From: Euptelea pleiosperma | Taxonomy: Eukaryota; Streptophyta; Magnoliopsida; Ranunculales; Eupteleaceae | DNA length: 64,000 nt | Reading direction: 5' to 3' | Assembly (NCBI GenBank): GCA_035048495.1 | Contig: CM068540.1 | Coordinates: forward strand, 18,212,829-18,276,828 | In this document: positions 21,841 to 33,190 of the stretch, one piece after another | How positions within the stretch are numbered: position 1 is the stretch's first letter | Layout of the letters: every line of letters begins with the position of its first letter | Notes under the pieces: model-generated | Databases searched by the model: none | What the model saw: only the letters and a program-made list of their open reading frames with translations | What the model was told of the DNA's origin: nothing | Program-made: the position numbers and the translations under genes

Positions 21841-22270
21841 TTTAAAAGGGGCTGTTGTAACGGTATAAGGCCTGGCAACGGCTGGGCCATTGTCGGGCCA
21901 AGCCAAGGCCATGTCATTTAAAAAAATAAAAAATCGAAAATAATGTAAAAAAGTCGAGCCATTGTTGGGCCGAGCCTCAAAGGGGTGGACCCAGGCCAGG
22001 CCCATTGACTACATCGGGCTTGGCTGCAGGCCAAATTGCCAAGCTGAGGTATAACGGACTGGGGGCATTACCGTTTTTCGTTATAACGGATTCTAACGGA
22101 TAGGGGCAAAAACAAAAAAAAAAATAATAATAATAATAGAAAAAAATAGCGCTAAATTCAAATTTTCAATAAAATTTATAATGGAAAATAACAATAAAAT
22201 AACGGAAATGAAGGACCTATTTTAACAAATTTTTTTCAGAAAATAACGGTCATTATTTTCCATTATAACA

Positions 22271-23700
22271 GAAACGTCCTCTAAGAGTGTGCCACGTGGA
22301 CAAACATCTGGTTTAGTCTTTTAATCCAAAAAAATGCAGAAATATAATTTCTTTTAATTATTTTTTCAGTACTTATTGTTTTATTTAATTTTTTTACTAA
22401 ATTTTTAAACAAATTTTCGAATGAAAATCCAAATTACACTCAAAACATTTCCCATACCATTATTGAGGAAAAGAAGCTTTAATAAAGTAGTGGATGATAA
22501 AAGTGTAGTGCAAGACAACAAGTAGTGGGACTCACCATGACTGACCTCTAAAATTTTTCCCTTTCACAACGCAGACTTCCCTTCTTTGTTGCAGACATAG
22601 TTTCAGTTCGGAGAGAAAACGGAAGCTCAGAAGCGAGTGGTTGAGTTCTGATTTGTGATTAATCTTCTTTCTCTTATCAGGTATGTTCTAAGCCTTTATT
22701 AGTTTATTTCTTTAGCAATTTTTATTAACTTAAAATTTTCCTTTCTAGAAATTCTTTATGCGAATCATTTAATTATGTTTTTATATTATCTATATAAAAA
22801 TATGGTTTTTGATCCATGCGAGTCCTATTAGATGTTTGTAACCATCCGATCTATATTTGTACTTTTGAATGATGATATGCACTTGCACTTGCTCTTGCTC
22901 ATGAGAAGCACCCACGTATATGCACTTGACAGTCCAAGAAAAAAGTAATTTGAGGTATTTCAATCTCTACTTGTAGGGCCATGAAATGGGTCAGATTCCA
23001 GTCAAATATGGGTAGATCCATATTCAAATCCAAATGTGACAATGTAACGATGTTGATCTAGACCAACTTGGATCCTTAACTTTTAATCTGCATCCAAACC
23101 ATAGATAGATAAACATGTCGGACCATTAATTAAACTGTAGATCTGAAAGAAATATTCAAAAATTGAAGATCCTTAAGATCTAACAATCACACGGATCATG
23201 AATTTGAGATCTTCATAACAAGCAACTTCATAATCATTCCACAAAAAACAATTCAATTTTAGATTAAAAAGATTTTCTTATAATATCAAAGTTTTTTTCA
23301 TTCCACGAAAAAACAATTTAATTTTAGATCAAAAATATTTTCTTATAATATCAAAGTTTTTTTTATGGTCTATTTCATAATTTGATCATATAGTACATAG
23401 ATCGAAGTTAGTTTTTGGAAAGTTCCTTTTTAAGTTCTATGCTGATCTTCAATATCTAAGGATCAACAGAGTAGATCAGTGACGACAGAAGATGTCAACA
23501 ATCAGATCTCATCAAAAGCATAAATTTTAATCAATCTTGATCGGAAATAAAATCCAATTCATCTAAAAGATCTCTGTGAAAAGGAAGAGAATTGTCTTTA
23601 CCCTTCGAAGAACACAAAGAACAACTATCTCGGTGATCGAAAGTTATAAAGTCCTTTTCTTTATGATTGGCAGTTTTGAAGCATTGCTCGAAACCATCAA
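22271..23700 (+). mobile_element. Composite element, copy 4, left part
   Basis: 22271-22320 is a scar with a MITE-A end (GAGTGTGCCACGTGGACAAA). 22321-23695 repeats copy 3. A ~55-bp local duplication (CATTCCACGAAAAA...CAATTT) at 23235-23350 is specific to this copy. The copy is broken at ATCAA (23696-23700) by a solo LTR and continues at 26735. Confidence 0.65.
23131..23695 (-). pseudogene. Captured ERD15-like 5'UTR/intron fragment, copy C
   Basis: It is collinear with copies A and B and with 59497-60030, and has the local duplication noted for composite copy 4. It is interrupted on its right by the Gypsy solo LTR. Confidence 0.7.
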
Positions 23701-26700
23701 TGTCACGGCCCAAATCCGGGCACCCTGGACCGATCCGATAACCCGTGGATCGACGCATGTCCCAGTTACAAGACGTGATAAAGTAACAGAGAAAAATGAA
23801 ACAGTATAAGTAACCAAAATAATTATTCATTCATTTAAAGTACTTCATAATATCAGAGTTAGTGCGGAAGAGAAATACAACGGAAAAACTGAAATAATTA
23901 ACTAAGTTCTAGTAATGATTGTCACTAAGTACGAGAACATGTCGGTGAATGGATGTGAGTGTAGTTATCCGCTACGTCTTCATCCGATTCCATCGGGGTA
24001 TAAGTCGGAGACGATGGCGGTATAGGAACTCGGTTCACATCGTAAGTGTGTACTCGTGGATCGAACTCCGCGGTTTACAATAATTCTAGATCTACCATTT
24101 GTAGCCTCCTTGGTAGGATTCCAAATATCCTTCTGAGTGCGCGTCGGTATGCCCTGCAGTGTCGTGCTTGCTGTCTATAGACTTCTCGCTGGTCCTTGGA
24201 GAAAAAGTAATCGTACGTAAGGAGTATCCCGGTAATCATCCTAACTCGTGTTTGTGGCACATGCTCCAGGTATTTTAGAAACTTACGATCCATCTAAAAT
24301 AATTATCATGTATAAACACAACCATTAAATTAACTAGGTGACTTATAGTTTAAAAAATAAAACAAGATTGAGGTCAAATCTAATGGAAGTCAAAGAAAAA
24401 TTAATTTATCAAATTGGTTACGCTATAATAATTCTTTTCAAAATAATTATTTTTTTTTAAATTGAAACTCTATCAATGTTTTGAACATTCTTAATTTGCC
24501 TCATCTTATCTTTGTAGAAATATATTTTTTTTCTTTCATTTATTTTTATAAAAAAAAAAAAAAAACACTTAATAAAATCAAGAAAATTATTCCTCAATAA
24601 AACTTTCATTTTTTATTCAATTCAAAGTTATTGAAGTATTCTACTAATATCTTCATGGAATTCATGAGGATTACATTATTTAAAAATTATTAACTGAAAT
24701 AAAGTTAACTAACAGAAAAGTAAACCTAGTTACCCTCAAGTGAATTAAATTCTAAATCTAAGTCTGCTTCTATGATCCCGAGGTCTTCTTCGAATACTCC
24801 GTCTTCAATAAGATCTTCGTGATCTGGCGGTTTGAAACACGCAAACTGTGAGCTTTAAGGCTCAATATATCACGGATACAATCATTTTCTCATGCATTAA
24901 TAAATCTAACATTAATTTTATAAGTAGTTCAAATAACAGAATCATATAAACAAATGTATGAATGAGATCGGAGAATTCGAGAATCCGTATCCTAACTAAC
25001 AATCTATAAAAGTCAAGGTCCAACCCGTAGGTTCTTCTGCAGGGGTTTGGGGTCTTTCACCCTAGGGCACCGAGCCCTTGTTAATTCTTTAGGGTTCTTT
25101 TTGGCCGTAGAGCCTATACGCACTCCCAGCTAAATCAAATCTTTTGGGCTGTAGAGCTTATGCGCACTTCCAACTAAGTCAAACCTTCGGGCCGCAGAAC
25201 CTATGCACACTCCCGACTAATAACTTTCCAGGACAACCTTAATTGGTTAACAATTGAATTACTAGAATGAAAGTTTAACAATAAGAATGTTAAATCAAAA
25301 TATAAGCATTCGACGAATAAGTAAAAGTTTATGAGCATATATTTACAATGAATCCAAATTTTAATTTTTTTATGGTAGAAAGATCGATTAAGGCATGTAA
25401 ATAATTTAAATATCCATACATATTTCTTGGTTTATTTCCTTCCTCTTCCTCCTAATGTAGAACAAGAATTACACTCCTACTAAAACTAGAACTAGAAAGT
25501 GAAGTAAGAATTCTTTAGGATGTGAAGAATTAACAGAGGAGAGGTGTGAATTATGTATGGGGGAGGACCCTTATTTATAGTGTTTTTGGGGTGAGGGAGT
25601 TACCAATTTGGGAGGGTGAAAGGTTTGTAACGATTTTTTCATTCATGGCAATAAATTCTCTTCAGTGAACCTATAAGGTAAGTGATATGGTAAAGTTTCT
25701 AATTTTTTTTTAAAGATAAAGAATAAATTAATTAATTAATTTTTTTATTATTAATAAAGTGGCTGTTTTCTTTGGTGTGAAAGTTTTTCCTTAAAAATTT
25801 CCTTAAGAAAATATGAGTAATTAATAAACAAAATCGTTGGATTCATTGGCATTTATTTTCTTTAGAATAAAATATTATAATTTTTGGTAAAAGTCAAGTT
25901 AAATTATCAAATATTTATTGTAAAGATATTTATTTTGGTTTTTTGGGGATCTCCCATGTGGGACCCATTAGTCTTAATGTCCCACCATATTTGGTATGTA
26001 TAAAAATGTTACATTCATTTATTTTTATAAAGGCTCTTAAAGAAATATATATATTAATAATATATTTTGAAAACTCATCATCAAAAACACTATTTTCAAG
26101 GTCCGGCCCAAATTCTCTCACGTGTGTGAACATGTGTACACGTGTAGGAAAAATACAAATAAGTATTTTGCAATGAAGTCCCTATTTTTTGAAAATTTTA
26201 CAAACTAGGCCAAAATTTTAATTTTCTTACCATAAGTCCAAATTAAGACCCGAAAAATATGTTATGTCTCAAACGTTTAAAACGTTGTTTAAAAACTATC
26301 ACGTGGGGTCCACATACCCCTAAAATTAGATATTCTCAAAATCATTTGTGATTAAAAGTATTTATCATAAAGATCGACCCAATTATGCAATTTATCCGTT
26401 TCTTATAAAAGTTAAAAATTTACTTATCTAACATGAAATATTATTTAAATGATGTTCAAAATAACTAGGTGAATTGTTATTTAGGTCTACTTATGCATAG
26501 TTTAATCATACCAACAAAAAAGTCATATACAATTATGTTAAAATAGTATTAAAAGCTGATAGAACAATGGTGAAAATTTCTAAGCGTCATGTAAAGATGT
26601 CGGTTTTAATTTCTACGTTCTCACACAATTTTCTAAATGTCGAATTTAAATCTTCAAAGAATTTTTTTCTAGTTCCTATTTTATCCTTAATAAGAAAATG

Positions 26701-26729
26701 AAAAACCCCTGAAAAGTTCAGGGTTTTAT
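23701..26729 (-). mobile_element. Solo LTR of a Gypsy-type retrotransposon (3.0 kb)
   Basis: A 3,029-bp insertion is bounded by perfect 5-bp direct repeats ATCAA (23696-23700, 26730-26734); the composite element on both sides rejoins exactly as in copy 3. Read on the minus strand it begins TATAAAACCCTGAAC (a TGTAAAACCC start with one change) and ends GGGCCGTGACA, the usual ends of long-LTR plant Gypsy elements. A promoter-like CTATAAATAAGGG lies on the minus strand near 25580. No gag-pol sequence is present, so it is a solo LTR left by LTR-LTR recombination. Small open frames inside are not genes. Confidence 0.85.
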
Positions 26730-26734
26730 AATCA

Positions 26735-27276
26735 AGGTTTAAAAGGGGCTGTTGTAACGGTATAAGGCCTGGCAACAGCTGGGCCATTGTCGGGCCAAGC
26801 CAAGGCCATGTCATTCAAATAAATAAAAAATAAAAAATAATGTAAAAAAGTCGGGCCATTGTTGGGCCGAGCCTCAAAGGGGTGGACCTGGCCAGGCCCG
26901 TTGACTACATCGGGCTTGGCCGCGGGCCAAATTGCCAAGTTGAGGTATAACGGACGGGGGGCGTTACCGTTTTTCGTTATAACGGATTCTAACGGTTAGG
27001 GGCATAAACAAAAAAACAAAAAAAAATAATGATAATAGAAAAAAATAGCGCTAAATTCAAATTTTCAATAAAATTTATAATGGAAAATAACAATAAAATA
27101 ACGGAAATGAAGGACCTTTTTTAACAAAAAAATTTTCAAAAAATAACGGTCATTATTTTCCCTTATAACAGAAACGGAAAATAATGACCGTTATTTTCTG
27201 AGCATTAAAATGATATATAACGTAACGGGGAGGTCTGAATCCATTATAACGGCCATTTTTTAAATCATGCTCGGAA
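26735..27276. repeat. Composite element, copy 4, right part (CGTTA body)
   Basis: Continuation after the solo LTR: GGTTTAAAAGGGGCTGTTG, GGGCCATTGTCGGGCC, then the CGTTA body ending TAAATCATGCTCGGAA. It closely matches 21841-22270. Confidence 0.7.
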
Positions 27277-27284
27277 GTCGGAAC

Positions 27285-27669
27285 CATGGTTTTAAAAACA
27301 TCCGTTTAAACAGTTTTAACGGCCGTTTAAACAGTAACGCCCCAAGCCCGTTTCCAGTAAAACCTTTTAAACACATTTTATCGGTTTTGAATAAAACGGC
27401 CGTTTTTTTTTGTTTTAACGGCCGTTAAAATAGTTTAAACATCCGTTTAATTCTGAAAAATTTTGTGAAAAAAACGGCCATTAAATTTCATTTTTTTTTT
27501 TTTAATTTTCAAATTTTGAATTTCAGCGCCATTTTCCGTTAAAACCGTTAAATTCCATTTTTTTCCATTTTTTCTATTTTTGCCCCTGGCAGTTTTAATC
27601 CGTTTAAATGGTTTAAACGGTGATGCCCCCAGTCCATTTAATAGTTAAAATAGCCTCCTTTAAACCTTG
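27285..27669. mobile_element. CGTTA-family element with perfect 8-bp target duplication
   Basis: Ends CATGGTTTTAAAAAC and TTTAAACCTTG. GTCGGAAC is duplicated exactly at 27277-27284 and 27670-27677. The 385-bp body is packed with GTTTAAACGG/CCGTTTTAAC motifs in both orientations. This is the clearest evidence that the family consists of discrete transposable units with hAT-like 8-bp duplications. Confidence 0.85.
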
Positions 27670-27677
27670 GTCGGAAC

Positions 27678-28320
27678 CACTCCAACCAAGAACAATAAAA
27701 TACACTTTTATCATGGAGTAGAACTTTGCTGACCGGGCTGGTCAGCAAAGATGCCGATGGACCACAATATGAGCCACTTGGCATATATTCTTATAGATTT
27801 CTGACCTTACAGATGTTTAACCCATCCCTAGGTGGACCTACAGACCAAAAATTAGCCTGGTAGGTGATTTCTAAGCGCTGGATTGGAGTGGTTTTCATGG
27901 GTTGATTTTTAACCTAGAATTCGAGCATTATTGACCATTAGTTGGTGTACAAAGATCCAAAGGTTTGAAATCACTAATCAAGCTGATTTAGGTATGTAGG
28001 TCCACCCATAGTTAGCAAATCTTCATTTAAAACCTGACTTTTTAAAAAACGTAATCTTTTAAAAAAATATTTCAATAACGGTCTTTTCAAAATATCGTGA
28101 GAAATACACTAAATATTCAATAATCCAAAACAACCTCGTAATTTTAGACTTTTCAAAAAATCTCATGAATAAAATTTGTTCTTATTTTAAAAATTAAAGA
28201 ATACTTTTTATTTATAATATATGTCACCAATTTTTATGTTTAAAAAAATATTTTTAGAAAATATTAACGTTGCTTATATTACTTAGATTTAAGGGAAATA
28301 TCATATAGTTTCGGTTCTAT
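27678..28320. repeat. MITE-B copy plus R1 block, copy 3
   Basis: TAGAACTTTGCTGACCGG, GTAGGTGGACC-type hairpin, then AT-rich R1 sequence that is shorter than in copies 1 and 2 (an internal deletion after ATTTTTAGAAAA). No gene. Confidence 0.6.
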
Positions 28321-28940
28321 TATGTATATAAAATAATAGATAACGGACAAATAACCGTTGTTATAACGTTAAGCCCTTTTTCCAGTTTTAGGTTTTTTGT
28401 GGCAAATAACATAACAGTCTTGCAACGTTAGTAGGACTGCAACATAGGCAGGCTCAACCGAATGTTGGGCTCGGATTGGGTTGGCTCCTTTAGTACTTGG
28501 GTTGGCCTTGTGCCTGGATTTTGACTACCTAATCAAAATCAGGTTGGGCTTGGGTTGAAGCTTTTGGGTAACCCGATCCAACCTGAGCCTGATAATACAC
28601 CAGTGCAAATGTCGTAAATTTATATATTTTGTTAATGTGTTTCATATTTCCTATTTTTAGAGTAGTTTATCTTTGTAAAGGTGACGCAAAAATTTCTTTA
28701 TATATATATGAGAAATTAATATAAATTTTTTTCCAACCTTTCAATAGTAATAAAAATAAAAATCGAGTAGTTTACTATGAACTTGATCAGGTTGGACTCT
28801 GGTTGAAAATTCTAGGCCCGACATTGGTTTGGATTGGGCTTGGGTTCATTACGTTGAAGATTGGGTTGGGTTCGGGTTTGATCCCAAACCCGACCCAACC
28901 CGCCTGAGTTGCAGCCCGAAGCATAAATAAGTTATAATGT
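28321..28940. repeat. TTGGGC-rich repeat family, copy 5 (full length)
   Basis: This is an uninterrupted copy matching both halves of the TRIM-split copy at 10960-12090, ending GAGTTGCAGCCCGAAGC. Confidence 0.65.
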
Positions 28941-29838
28941 TTTTTTGATAAGGTGAGTCAAACAGTACTCAAAATAACTTAATTAAGTTGTCCACAAAAA
29001 AAATACTTTTGAAAAGCACATTTTTTTAGCTAACCGCAATGCGAAACGCAGCATGGATACCTTAATCCACACCCTTTATCAAGTGAACAATATACATTTT
29101 CCTAACCGTACAAATAATATGATAGATCGGATGATCATAGTCATTCAACTAGATTGGTTTTCAGTGTAAGGTGGGTCTCACTTACCCACTCCTGCATTAC
29201 ATGTCCAAGTACCAGAATAGCATATGGTGTAATTTAGATTTTTTTTTTAAATAAGTTTTTGGTTAAAAATGTTATAATGTTAAGAACCGTTTTAACGCTT
29301 AGAAAATAACGGCTGTTAAAATCGTTTAAACGGCCGTTATAACAAAAATAGCTGCCGTTATTTTCTGAAAAAAATTGTGGAAAAGTGAACACCATCTCAG
29401 CACTACTAACCACCCTTGGATTCTCGGGATCCATGGCCGACAACAAACGTGAATTTGTTGGTTCACTTTTGTTGGTCCCCTGATCCGACCCAATAAATAA
29501 TTAGTACTCAATCCACCTTTTTTTCTTATTAGGTTCCCACCATAGTCGGTAAGTTTGCGTATTATTCCTGTATTATATGCACTTTTTTTGAATTTTTGGA
29601 ACCGAATTTTATATGGTATATACAAATTATTCTTAATTATTAGAAAAACTATTAATTTTTTAATCCAAAAAAATGCAGATATATAATTGTTTATTTTTTA
29701 TTTTTTCATTACTTATTTTTTTATTTTATTTTTTAATGAATTTTTAAACAAATTTTCGAATAAAAAATCCAAATTATTCTCAAACTTTTCTTATACAATA
29801 TTTTTGTCATATGTGGAATTGCTATCTGTTGTCCCAAC
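28941..29838. repeat. Unassigned spacer, CGTTA half-element and composite margin
   Basis: 28941-29280 has nothing recognisable apart from the 29095-29165 block shared with 13320-13410. 29281-29385 is a CGTTA fragment. 29390-29838 is the composite left part (copy 5). Confidence 0.45.
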
Positions 29839-30148
29839 CATGGTAAAAACGGCCGTTATAATGGATTCGGACCTCCCCATTACGTTATGTACCGTTAAAA
29901 TGTTAAAAAATAATGGTTGTTATTTTCCGTTATAACAAAATAATGATTGTTATCTTCTAGCAAAAATTGTGAAAAAAAACTACCGTTATTTTTTTTTGTT
30001 TTGAAAAAAATTTAAAATTTGAATTTCAGCACTATTATTTCCGTTATTTTTCATTTTTGTCCCCTGAGCGTTACAATTCGTTATAACGGAAAAATGGTAA
30101 CGCCCCAGTTGGCCGTTATACCGTTATAACGGGACCTTTTAAACCTTG
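29839..30148. mobile_element. CGTTA-family element in composite copy 5
   Basis: CATGG...CCTTG ends, flanked by GTCCCAAC (29831-29838) and ATCCCAAC (30149-30156), at the same composite position as 2043-2411 and 7088-7446. Confidence 0.7.
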
Positions 30149-30593
30149 ATCCCAACTAACAATAGTTATTTGTTTCAGGCATAGTTTGGGTTTGGAGAAA
30201 AAAAAGCTCAGAAGGAATTGAGTTCTGATTTTTGATTAATCCCTCTTTCTCTGATTAGGTATGTGCTCAGCCTTTATTAATATTTTTGTTTAGCAATTTT
30301 TATTAATTTAAAATTCCCCTTTCTAGAAGTTCTTTATGTGAATTTAATTTTGTTTTTAAATTATCAATATAAAAAATATGGTTCTTGATCCATGTGAATC
30401 CGATTAGATGTTTGTAACCATCCGATCTGTTTTTTCACTTTTGAATGATGATGATGCTGATCTGGATCTAGATACGATGCTGATCTGTATGTTTGCTTCA
30501 CCTCTTGGTGCACCAAAGGACAAAATATTACACGTATTGGTGATTTCTAGCCTCCTTGGATCTCATTACTCAAAAAAATGCCAAACATTCGTG
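30149..30593 (+). repeat. Composite copy 5, right part, and left margin of another host repeat
   Basis: Includes the exon-like piece (30180-30258) with CTGATTAG/GTATGT. From ~30490 it matches 49810-49915 (TTGCTTCACCTCTTGGTG..., GATTTCTAGCCTCCTTGGAT). This host sequence is interrupted at 30593 by the long palindrome and continues at 35387. Confidence 0.5.
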
Positions 30594-30998
30594 GGTAAAA
30601 CTTTCCTGACCACCTGTGGCGTGGTATCTACCAAACTATAGGCAAGGTGTTTGCCGCGTGGCTTACGTACGGTAGCAAGTCGCATCCGCACGAGCCATAA
30701 ACTCATCGTCTCCTTGGTAAACCTGCTCAGGTTTGGTGAGAGCAAAAGAGTAATTTCCTTTTTTTCTCCTAAAAAATTAAAAAAGGTGAAGTAACTCAGT
30801 TTCCTTTTACAACCTATGGATCTTTGCACCCAAATAAATGCTCAAAATTCATACGGTAAAAATCAACCCATGAAAATAACTTCAATCCAACGCTTAGAAA
30901 TCACTGATCAGGTTTATTTCTGGTTTGTAGGTCTACCTAGTGATTGGCCAAACATCCATACGGTCAGTGTCCACCAAGAGTATGCCACGTGGCTTGTA

Positions 30999-31302
30999 TT
31001 GTGCGTTGTGACCGAAGTTTTACTCTACCTAGGGATTGGCCAAACCAAGGTTTAAAGGAGACTGTTTTAACCCTATAACAGACTGGGGGCGTTACCCGTT
31101 AAAACGGATTGTAGTGGATGGGGAAAAATGAAAAAAAATAAATTTTAACGTTGTGCGTTGTGACCGAAGTTTTACTCTACCTAGGGATTGGCCAAACCAA
31201 GGTTTAAAGGAGACTGTTTTAACCCTATAACAGACTGGGGGCGTTACCCGTTAAAACGGATTGTAGTGGAAGGGGAAAAATGAAAAAAAATAAATTTTAA
31301 CG
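30999..31302. repeat. 152-bp tandem duplication in the left palindrome arm
   Basis: The segment from GTGCGTTGTGACCGAAG to AATTTTAACG is present twice in direct order with a period of 152 bp and about one difference. The right arm has only one copy, so it arose after the palindrome formed. Confidence 0.85.
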
Positions 31303-32639
31303 AATTCAACGGAAAAAAAAAATAGAAAAATGGTGCTGATTTTTCAAATTAGAAATTTTGAAAAACGAAAAAAATGTAATTTAACAGAAATAATAGCCTT
31401 TTTTTCACAAAGTTTTTTAACAGCCGTTAAAACGAAAAAAAGGCCGTTAATTTCTAAGCGTCAAAACGGGTTTTAAAAGTTTTTAACGTACTAGTTAGCA
31501 ATTCGGTAAAGATTCGAAACGAGAAAAGTTCGAGTTTAATTCGGTTTCGGGATAAAAACATCTGGTCAAAAATTCGGTCATTGTTGAAATTTATATTCGT
31601 TTAGCCTTAGAAAGCCTGAATTTTATCTATTTTTTAATTTTATGCAACCATTTAACATCTTTTTATTTAAAAAACACGTAATCCATATGTTAAACATAAA
31701 TAATACATGTTTTATTCGTATAATCTTAAAATTCGTGATTTTTTCTGATTTTTTATTTTATATGGTAATATTAAATGTTCCTTCAAAAAGAAAAATCATG
31801 TATTAAACGTGTATAATACGCGAATTTATTAGTTAGGGTCAAAGTCATGGTTTTAAAAACAGCCGTTTAAAGGGTAACGCCCCAAGCCCATTACCGTAAA
31901 ATCGTTAAAATCCGTTTTGACGCTTTGAATTTAATGGCCATTTTTTTTTTCATTTTAACCGCCGTTAAAATCGTTTTAACAGCCTTTAAATTCTGAAAAT
32001 TTTTGTGAAAAAAAAATGGCCACTAAAATCCGTTTTTTCATTTTTTGAAATTTTCAATTTCAAATTTCAAAATTTGACTTTCAGCGCCATTTTTTCTGTT
32101 AAAATCCGTTAAGTTCCATTTTTCTCTTTTGTTGGCCCTGGCTGTTACAATCCGTTTTAACGGTAATGCCCCCAGTGTGTTATACCGTTAAAATGCCCTC
32201 CTTTAAACCTTGGTTTTACCCAAAGTTTAAAGGAGGCCATTTTAACGGTTAAACGGACTGGGGGCGTCACTGTTTAAACAGTTTAAATAGCCGTTAAAAT
32301 GGATTGAAACGGACAGGGGCACAAAATGGAATTTAACGGAAAAAAAAAAAAATAGCGCTGAAATTCAAATTTTTAATTTTGAAATTTAAAAATTAAAAAA
32401 AACACGAAATTTAACGGATTTAACGAACATTTTTTTCACAAAAAATTTCAGAATTTAACTGCTGTTTAAACGATTTTAACGGTTAACGGCCGTTAAATTC
32501 AAATACGTTAAAATGTGCTTAAAAGGTTTTAACAGAAACGGGCTTGGGGCATTTCCGTTTAAATGGCCGTTTTTAAAACCATGGGTCAAACATCTAAAGT
32601 CCGTGTTATAAGAAATTGCCACGTGCCTTCTTCATGTTG

Positions 32640-33190
32640 CTTTATTTTTTCTCACTTTTTTCATTTACTCTTACCAAACTTGAGTACGTTAACCTGAGGA
32701 GAGGAGGATGAGTTTGTGGCTCATGCCGATGTGACTTGCTACCGTACAAAATCCACACGGCAAGTAGCTTGTGTGTGGTCTGGTAGGATACCACACCACA
32801 GGTGATCAGGCAAGTTTTACGTGGTGTGGTATCCAGCCAAACCACACACAAGTTGCTTGCCGCGTGGATTTTGTACGGTAGCAAGTCACATCGGCATGAG
32901 CCACAAACTCATCCTCTCAACCGTACAAAATCTACGCGGCAAGTAGCTTGTGTGTAGTCTGGTTAAAACTTGCTTGACCACCTGTGGTGTGGTATCATAC
33001 CAGACCACACACAAGCTGCTTGCCGCGTGGATTTTGTAGAGTAGCAAGTCACATCGGCACGAGCGACAAACTCATCATCTCCTCATCGGGTTAACCTACT
33101 CAGGTGTGGGTAAATGAAAAGAGTGAGAAAAAATGAAAGTAAAAAAAAAGTAAAACAACGTGAAGAAGACACGTGGCAATTTCTTATAAG
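32640..33190. repeat. Central double hairpin of the long palindrome
   Basis: It contains two adjacent stem-loops (about 32740-32880 and 32925-33050), each built from CCGTACAAAATC...GGATTTTGTA arms around AGGTGATCAGG or GACCACCTGTGG. The same motifs form the outer ends of the palindrome, so the centre looks like a junction of two element copies. Confidence 0.7.

Larger units (their letters stand above)
20531..22270 (+). mobile_element. Composite element, copy 3
   Basis: Module order: AATGCAGAAATATAATTG left part, exon-like piece (20800-20892) ending CAG/GTATGT, spacer, ERD15-derived fragment (21337-21840), CGTTA body (21841-22270). It is directly followed by copy 4, which repeats the same modules in the same order with 90% or more identity by eye. 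The two look like a ~1.79-kb tandem duplication. Confidence 0.65.

Noticed and set aside
23701..26729. Possible small genes in the 3-kb insertion (for example 24075-24293)
   Set aside because: The region is a solo LTR with clear target duplication; these frames have no domain.
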